Shown: one piece after another, positions 43,416-48,297 of the stretch
How positions within the stretch are numbered: the stretch's first letter is position 1
Layout of the letters: the number at the start of each line of letters is the position of its first letter
Assembly: GCF_024436055.1 (NCBI RefSeq)
Contig: NZ_JANFNH010000053.1
Span: 1-48,297 of the forward strand
DNA length: 48,297 bases
Reading direction: 5' to 3'
From: Streptantibioticus rubrisoli
GTDB lineage: Bacteria; Actinomycetota; Actinomycetes; Streptomycetales; Streptomycetaceae
The notes under the pieces: model-generated
The model's database searches: none
What the model was told of the DNA's origin: nothing
Seen by the model: the letters and a program-made list of their open reading frames with translations, nothing else
Program-made: the position numbers and the translations under genes

Positions 43416-44938
43416 CGACCCAGCCGATCGCGCAGCGCCGCACCTACCTCATCGGCAAGGCGCGCCCGAACGCCATCGTCGGCAAGAACCGCGAGACCGG
43501 CGAGATCGCGCTGCTGGTCATCGGGGCGTTCATCGGCATGGTGTGGGGACTGGCGATCACCATCCTGCCGCTGCGCATCGCCGGGCTGATCGGCTTCCCG
43601 CTCATGGCCTTCGCCGCGGTCTTCATGCCGTACCGCGGCCGCACCTTCTACCGCTGGTTCGAGATCAACCGCAGCTACCGCCGCACCCTGCGCCGCGGCG
43701 CCGTCTACCGCTCGGGCGCCCCCGAAGCCGGCATCCGGCTGGACGGCCGCGAAGTGGAGATCGGCCCGCCGCCCGGCATCGGCCAGGTCAACTGGATGGC
43801 CGCGCCCTTCGGCCCCGACGAGATCGCGGTACTGCTCCACCTCGACCGGCGCACCGTCACCGCCGCCATCGAGATCGAGGGACCCGGCGTCGGCCTGCGC
43901 GACAGCGAGGACCAGGAAGCCCTGGTCGAACGGTTCGGCACGCTGCTCAAGCACGTGGCCAACGGCGACGGCTTCGTCACCCGGCTGCAGATGCTGGCCC
44001 GTACGCTGCCCGCCGACCCCGACGCGCACGCCAAGGACGTCGCCCAGCGCGGCGACGACAACGCCCCGGCGTGGCTGCGCGGTTCGTACGACCAGCTCCA
44101 GTCGATGGTCTCCACCTCCTCCGAGCAGCACCGCGCCTATCTGGTCGCCTGCATGCACTACTCCCGCGACCTGGCCGCCGAGGCCAACGCCATGGCCAAG
44201 GCCACCGGACACAGCCGGGACGAGGGCCTGGCCATCGTCATGGCCCGTGAGCTCAACGACATCTGCGCCCGCCTCACCGAGGCCGACATCCGGGTCCGCC
44301 AGCCGCTCGGCCAGGCCAGGCTCGCCTCGCTGCTGCACTCGATGTACGACCCGGACCACCCCATCGACCACATCCAGGCGATGACCCGCCGCAACGCCTG
44401 GCCCGCCGAACTCGACGCCACCCAGCCCACCTATCTGCAGGCCAAGACCCGCGAGTCGGCCACCAGGGCGCCGTGGTGCCACGCCACCGCCTGGGTCAAG
44501 GAGTGGCCGCTGACCCCGGTCGGCGTCAACTTCCTCGCCCCGCTGCTGGTCCACACCCCGGACGTGATCCGCACCGTCGCGGTCACCATGGACCTGGAGC
44601 CCACCGACGTGGCGATCGAGCGGATGCTCACCGAGAAGACCAACGACGACGCGGAAGCCAGCCGGGCCGCCAAGATGAACCGGGTCGTCGACCCGCGCGA
44701 CGTCGCCCACCACACCCGGGTCGACCAGCGCGGCGAGGACCTCGCCGCGGGCGCCGCCGGAGTGAACCTGGTCGGCTACATCACCGTCTCCGCCCGCTCC
44801 CCGGAGGAACTGGCCCGCGACAAGCGCACCATCCGCGCCTCCGCCGGAAAGAGCTACCTCAAACTGGAGTGGTGCGACCGCGAGCACCACCGGGCCTTCG
44901 TCAACACCCTGCCGTTCGCGACCGGAATCCGCCGCTGA
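43412..44938 (+). CDS. SCO6880-family protein: VirB3/PrgI-like plus VirB4 N-domain
   Basis: A 508-aa protein. Two membrane helices near the N-terminus (about 33-53 and 55-73) resemble VirB3/PrgI. The rest (about 90-508) lacks any P-loop and reads like the N-terminal domain of VirB4/TrbE ATPases, ending where that domain normally joins the ATPase (HRAFVNTLPFATGIRR). From memory it belongs to the group named SCO6880 family. The GTG start overlaps the upstream stop. The ATPase half is encoded separately 59 bases downstream, so VirB4 appears split into two chains. Confidence 0.8.
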   Translation: MTTQPIAQRRTYLIGKARPNAIVGKNRETGEIALLVIGAFIGMVWGLAITILPLRIAGLIGFPLMAFAAVFMPYRGRTFYRWFEINRSYRRTLRRGAVYRSGAPEAGIRLDGREVEIGPPPGIGQVNWMAAPFGPDEIAVLLHLDRRTVTAAIEIEGPGVGLRDSEDQEALVERFGTLLKHVANGDGFVTRLQMLARTLPADPDAHAKDVAQRGDDNAPAWLRGSYDQLQSMVSTSSEQHRAYLVACMHYSRDLAAEANAMAKATGHSRDEGLAIVMARELNDICARLTEADIRVRQPLGQARLASLLHSMYDPDHPIDHIQAMTRRNAWPAELDATQPTYLQAKTRESATRAPWCHATAWVKEWPLTPVGVNFLAPLLVHTPDVIRTVAVTMDLEPTDVAIERMLTEKTNDDAEASRAAKMNRVVDPRDVAHHTRVDQRGEDLAAGAAGVNLVGYITVSARSPEELARDKRTIRASAGKSYLKLEWCDREHHRAFVNTLPFATGIRR

Positions 44939-44997
44939 GGATGGCCACCATGCACAGCACCAGCCGTCCCACCGGCAGTCGGTAAGGAGAGCGCGCC

Positions 44998-46368
44998 ATG
45001 GCCATGCTGGACCCGATCTCCGTCATCACCGACGCCTTCACCAGTTTCCTCTTCGGCAAGGTGGAGACCACCCGGCTGCCGGTGCGCACCTCCACCGGTC
45101 AGGCCCAGGCCGTCTACCTGCCCACAGCGGCACCCGGCCTCGGCGACTCCGGCGTGATCATCGGCCGCGAGGTGTACTCCGGCAAGGGATACATCTACGA
45201 CCCGTTCCAGCTCTACGGCCAACAACTCCCCGCCCCGCACTGGCTGGTGCTCGGAGAGTCGGGCAACGGCAAGTCGGCGCTGGAGAAGACGTACGTACTG
45301 CGCCAACTGCGGTTCCGTGACCGGCAGGTGGTCGTACTCGACGCACAGGGCGAGGACGGCGTCGGCGAATGGAACCTCATCGCCGAGCAGTTGGGGATAA
45401 CGCCCATCCGCCTGGATCCCATGTCCGCGCTCGACGGCGGCATCAAGCTCAACCCGCTGGACCCGTCGATCACCACCACCGGCCAGCTGGCACTGCTGCG
45501 CACCATCATCGAGGTCGCGATGGGCCGCGGCCTGGACGAACGCTCCGGTTTCGCGCTCAAGGTCGCACACGCCCACGCCGTGGAGTCGGTCACCGACCGC
45601 CAGCCCATCCTCACCGACATCGTGGAACGGCTGCGCCACCCGGCCGAGGTGTCGGCGGAGTCGATGAACGTCGACATAGACGATGTACGGGCCTGGGGCC
45701 TGGACGTGGCGCTGGTGCTCGACCGGCTGGTCGACGGTGACCTGCGCGGCATGTTCGACGGCCCGACGACCGCGGGCATCGACCTGGACGCCCCGCTGAT
45801 CGTCTTCGACCTGTCACACATCGACCGCAACTCGATCGCCATGCCCATCCTGATGGCGATCGTCGGCGTCTGGCTGGAACACACCTGGATCAGGCCGGAC
45901 CGGGTCAAGCGCATCTTCCTGGTGGAAGAGGCCTGGCACATCATCAACAGCCCGTTCGTCGCCCAACTCTTCCAGCGTTTGCTGAAGTTCGGCCGACGCC
46001 TCGGCCTGTCCTTCGTGGCCGTGGTCCACCACCTGTCCGACGTGGTGGACGGAGCGGCGGCCAAGGAGGCCGCGGCGATCCTCAAGATGGCGTCCACCCG
46101 CACCATCTACGCCCAGAAGGCAGACGAGGCCCGCGCCACCGGACGCGTCCTCGGCCTGCCACGTTGGGCGGTGGAGATCATCCCGACGCTGACACCCGGC
46201 ATCGCGGTGTGGGACGTCAACGGCAACGTACAGGTCGTCAAACACCTCATCACCGAGGCCGAACGCCCGCTGGTCTACACCGACCGGGCGATGACCGAGG
46301 CGTCCACGGAACGCACCAAGGCCGAGGTGGACCTGGAGAAGCAACTCGCCGACGACGCGGTGGCCTGA
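44998..46368 (+). CDS. VirB4-like ATPase domain protein
   Basis: A 456-aa ATPase. It opens at the linker that follows the VirB4 N-domain (KVETTRLPVR), then has IIGREVYSGKGYIYDPFQ, the P-loop GESGNGKS (residues 86-93) and Walker B RIFLVEEAWH. No membrane segment is visible. In T4SS, VirB4 powers subunit assembly and substrate transfer. The ATG at 44998 has AAGGAGAG upstream. It matches SCO4127, described as an ATP/GTP-binding product of the cmd cluster as I recall. It presumably docks on the SCO6880-family protein encoded just before. Confidence 0.88.
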   Translation: MAMLDPISVITDAFTSFLFGKVETTRLPVRTSTGQAQAVYLPTAAPGLGDSGVIIGREVYSGKGYIYDPFQLYGQQLPAPHWLVLGESGNGKSALEKTYVLRQLRFRDRQVVVLDAQGEDGVGEWNLIAEQLGITPIRLDPMSALDGGIKLNPLDPSITTTGQLALLRTIIEVAMGRGLDERSGFALKVAHAHAVESVTDRQPILTDIVERLRHPAEVSAESMNVDIDDVRAWGLDVALVLDRLVDGDLRGMFDGPTTAGIDLDAPLIVFDLSHIDRNSIAMPILMAIVGVWLEHTWIRPDRVKRIFLVEEAWHIINSPFVAQLFQRLLKFGRRLGLSFVAVVHHLSDVVDGAAAKEAAAILKMASTRTIYAQKADEARATGRVLGLPRWAVEIIPTLTPGIAVWDVNGNVQVVKHLITEAERPLVYTDRAMTEASTERTKAEVDLEKQLADDAVA

Positions 46369-46397
46369 CCGGCGACCCTGGTACGGACCGCGGCACG

Positions 46398-46556
46398 GTG
46401 AGCAGGGGCGCGTCAGCGCCTTCGTTTGAGGGTGGTGGCGGGTGACGGGTGTGAGCAGGGGCGCGTCAGCGCCTTCGTTTGAGGGTGGTGGCGGGTGACG
46501 GGTGTGAGCAGGGGCGCGTCAGCGCCTTCGTTTGAGGGTGGTGGCGGGTGACGGGT
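46398..46556. repeat. Three perfect 53-bp tandem repeats
   Basis: Three head-to-tail identical copies of 53 bases begin at 46398, 46451 and 46504. Each contains a small inverted repeat, GGCGC-GTCA-GCGCC. They fill most of the 223-base gap between the VirB4-like and VirD4-like genes. There is no spacer sequence, so this is not a CRISPR array. Identity between copies implies recent duplication or ongoing homogenisation. Confidence 0.95.
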
Positions 46557-46591
46557 GGGCGTGACGAGTGACGGCACGAACGGGTGAGGGC

Positions 46592-48115
46592 ATGACGCAG
46601 CAGCGCCGCGAGGGCGGCATCCCGGACGGCCTGCTGGTGGCCATCATCGGCTTCCTGCTGGGCGTGACCGTCCTGGTGTGGACCGGCACCGGACTCGCCG
46701 GGCTGATCTCCCACGGCCACTGGCCGGACGACCTGCACTTCACCCGCACCCCGGTGGCGATGCGCGAACTCATCAGCCAGCCCAAGGACATGGTCGCCGC
46801 CTGGCCGCAGGTCCCGGCCGCCGACCTGCCCCGCCCCGGTCTCTTCTGGGGCGTGTTCATCGGCGAGGTGCTGGTCCTGCTGGTACTGCTCGGCTTCGCC
46901 ATCGGCACGATCACCCGCTACCGCGCCGTACGGGCGGCGGCCCACCAGGCGAGGAACGCCCGGCCCGCCGCCCGGCCCACCCCGCTGCCCCGGCAGAAGC
47001 GCACGGACGCGGCCCCCGGGCCGGTCATCGAAGCCGCCCCGCGGGAAGGGGAGTTGACGGGCCACATGCCCGAAGTACCGGTAACGGTACGGGCGGAGCC
47101 AGCGGCGCCCACGGTCGCGTCCCCGGACCGGCTGCCGGACGGGCAACTCACCGGCAGCCATGTGCTGTTCGCCAACCCGCGCGGCAGCGACAAGGGCAAG
47201 CGGATCATCTACCCCACCGTCCTGGACGCCGAGGGACCGGTGATCGTCACCTGTGCCGACGCCCAGACCTGGCAGCAGACCGTCAGCGTCCGCGCCAAGC
47301 TCGGCCCGGTGCACCTCTTCGACCCCGAGCACCTGGTCGACGCCCCCGGACGGTTGCGTTGGGCCCCGCACCACGGCTGCCAGGACCCGGCTGTCGCCGC
47401 CTCCCGCGCCCGTGCACTGCTGGCGCCGCTACGCACCCATGACGTGACCGCCAACGACGCCGCCGTGACCCTGCTGCGATGCTGGCTGCACGCGGCCGCC
47501 ATCGACAGCCAGCCGTTCCGCCAGCTGCACCGCTGGGCATCCGGCTCCGGCGCGGCCGACCCGGTACGCATCCTGCGCACGGCACGGGACGCGGCCAGCG
47601 GCTGGAGCGGTGAGCTGGAGGCCACCCTGCACGCCCATCCGGAGCGCCGGGACACCGCGCAGGGGCTCATCCAGCACGCGCTGTCCGGCCTCAACTCCAT
47701 TCACATCAGGGACGCTTGCAACCCGGGACGAGCCGATGGGCTCGATCTGGAATCGTTTGTGAACGAGCGGGGAACGCTGTATGTAGTGGGCGAACCGCGC
47801 GAGGATCCACGCGCTCACCCGGGTGCGATGCCCCTGCTCACCGCACTCGTCTCAAGCGTGGTCGAGCACGGCCGGCGCATGGCCGCAGGGTCATCCCCCG
47901 GTCGGCTCGACCCACCAATGACCTTCGTCCTCGACGACATCGCGACGCTCGCCCCGATCCCGGAACTGCCCGCCCTGATGTCGGAGGGCCCCACGGCCGG
48001 GATCCCGGTACTCGCGGTACTCCGCTCCGAGGAACAGGCCAGGCACCGCTGGCCCCGCCAGGAGGCGGAGTCGATCTGGCGCTCGGCCACTTCCCGGATG
48101 ACGGAAGGTGGTTAA
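46592..48115 (+). CDS. VirD4/TraG-like protein with degenerate P-loop
   Basis: A 507-aa membrane protein. Two membrane spans (about 12-38 and 85-106) are followed by a Pro-rich linker and a VirD4/TraG-like RecA domain. Where coupling proteins have a G-x-G-K-G P-loop, this one reads NPRGSDKGK (residues 195-203), with Asp in place of a key Gly. Walker B FVLDDIA (445-451) is kept. The chain ends soon after, at SRMTEGG, without the usual C-terminal sensor part, so it could be shortened. The ATG at 46592 has poor ribosome-site spacing; GTG 46568 is possible. It corresponds to SCO4126. Confidence 0.75.
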   Translation: MTQQRREGGIPDGLLVAIIGFLLGVTVLVWTGTGLAGLISHGHWPDDLHFTRTPVAMRELISQPKDMVAAWPQVPAADLPRPGLFWGVFIGEVLVLLVLLGFAIGTITRYRAVRAAAHQARNARPAARPTPLPRQKRTDAAPGPVIEAAPREGELTGHMPEVPVTVRAEPAAPTVASPDRLPDGQLTGSHVLFANPRGSDKGKRIIYPTVLDAEGPVIVTCADAQTWQQTVSVRAKLGPVHLFDPEHLVDAPGRLRWAPHHGCQDPAVAASRARALLAPLRTHDVTANDAAVTLLRCWLHAAAIDSQPFRQLHRWASGSGAADPVRILRTARDAASGWSGELEATLHAHPERRDTAQGLIQHALSGLNSIHIRDACNPGRADGLDLESFVNERGTLYVVGEPREDPRAHPGAMPLLTALVSSVVEHGRRMAAGSSPGRLDPPMTFVLDDIATLAPIPELPALMSEGPTAGIPVLAVLRSEEQARHRWPRQEAESIWRSATSRMTEGG

Positions 48116-48121
48116 ACGCAA

Positions 48122-48162
48122 AAAGCCTCAGCTCCCGTGCAGTGCACGGGAGCTGAGGCTTT
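48122..48162 (-). terminator. rrn operon terminator (perfect 20-bp stem)
   Basis: Two perfectly complementary 20-base arms (48122-48141 and 48143-48162). On the minus strand, after the 5S gene, the stem is followed by a T-run, so it is a strong intrinsic terminator for the leftward rrn operon. It lies 6 bases past the stop of the rightward VirD4-like gene and may end that transcript too. Confidence 0.88.
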
Positions 48163-48172
48163 CTAAAAATTT

Positions 48173-48291
48173 GTTCGGCGGTGTCCTACTCTCCCACAGG
48201 GTCCCCCCTGCAGTACCATCGGCGCTGAAAGGCTTAGCTTCCGGGTTCGGAATGTAACCGGGCGTTTCCCTTACGCTATGACCACCGAAAC
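48173..48291 (-). rRNA. rrf: 5S ribosomal RNA
   Basis: A 119-base leftward 5S rRNA. Recognisable on the minus strand are the 5' end GTTTCGGTGGTCATAGCG, the loop A/B segment GGGAAACGCCCGG, CCGAACCCGGAAGCTAAGCC and the 3' end CACCGCCGAAC, which pairs with the 5' end. Being last before a terminator, it closes a 16S-23S-5S operon that must extend beyond the right edge of the window. Confidence 0.97.
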
Positions 48292-48297
48292 ACTATG

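Noticed and set aside
44939..44997. A 14-codon frame between the SCO6880-family and VirB4-like genes
   Set aside because: Too short and without ribosome site or motif; treated as spacer.
46398..46556. CRISPR array
   Set aside because: The 53-bp copies are head to tail with no unique spacers, and no cas genes are present.
39592..48115. A conjugative plasmid or ICE remnant
   Set aside because: No relaxase, replication, integration or Tra-type FtsK gene is present, and the cluster sits in what I recall as a conserved chromosomal position next to rrn.

Overview
The window reads as the chromosome of a high-G+C actinomycete of the Streptomycetaceae (Streptomyces or a close relative such as Kitasatospora or Streptacidiphilus). 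The evidence is very high G+C, frequent GTG starts, several probable leaderless genes, a mycothiol synthase gene, the XRE/DUF397/ATPase trio typical of this family, and a gene order that I recall from the Streptomyces coelicolor SCO4126-SCO4160 interval. No transposase, integrase, tRNA or CRISPR array was seen.

Layout, left to right. (1) 0.1-6.7 kb, conserved: an alpha/beta hydrolase, the nitrogen regulator glnR, a LacI-family regulator, then a membrane-anchored HtrA-like serine protease followed by a two-component pair (MprA/MprB-like layout). (2) 6.8-11.8 kb, accessory: an ESX/type VII secretion cargo operon with two small WXG100-like proteins, a 140-aa ESX-associated protein and a 713-aa polymorphic toxin-like protein. 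Behind it lie two DUF4279 immunity-like genes, a frameshifted Imm49-like pseudogene and an orphan small gene. Base composition is visibly less G+C rich from the toxin C-terminus onward. (3) 11.9-15.9 kb: a leftward run (ATPase, DUF1877-like, RDD membrane protein, lipoprotein) divergent from an XRE regulator and DUF397 gene, with a perfect 10-bp inverted repeat between the divergent genes. (4) 16.0-24.2 kb: an ESX core operon (small membrane protein, EccD, MinD-like ATPase, three-ATPase EccC, DUF6177-like protein) without EccB, EccE or mycosin.

(5) 24.2-36.3 kb, conserved phosphate and polyphosphate block: mshD, ppk, a CHAD protein, a NUDIX hydrolase, PHO boxes, pstS-pstC-pstA-pstB, then convergent pit and its DUF47 partner, then csoR with its copper operator. 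(6) 36.4-39.4 kb: two small proteins, a Tat-exported flavin oxidase and a PAP2-family membrane protein with an altered active site. (7) 39.6-48.1 kb: a chromosomal type IV secretion-like machine, matching what I recall as cmdABCDEF of S. coelicolor, with a divergent SLT/NlpC cell-wall hydrolase. Its parts resemble VirB1, VirB2, VirB8, VirB6, VirB3 plus the VirB4 N-terminal domain, the VirB4 ATPase domain as a separate gene, and a VirD4-like protein with a degenerate P-loop. (8) The window ends in the leftward 5S rRNA of an rrn operon and its terminator.

Taken together, a conserved regulatory and phosphate core is interrupted by a T7SS cargo/core module that looks acquired or variable, and is followed by a second, T4SS-like export apparatus. 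Calls rest on reading translations and motifs by eye; family names given from memory are flagged as such.
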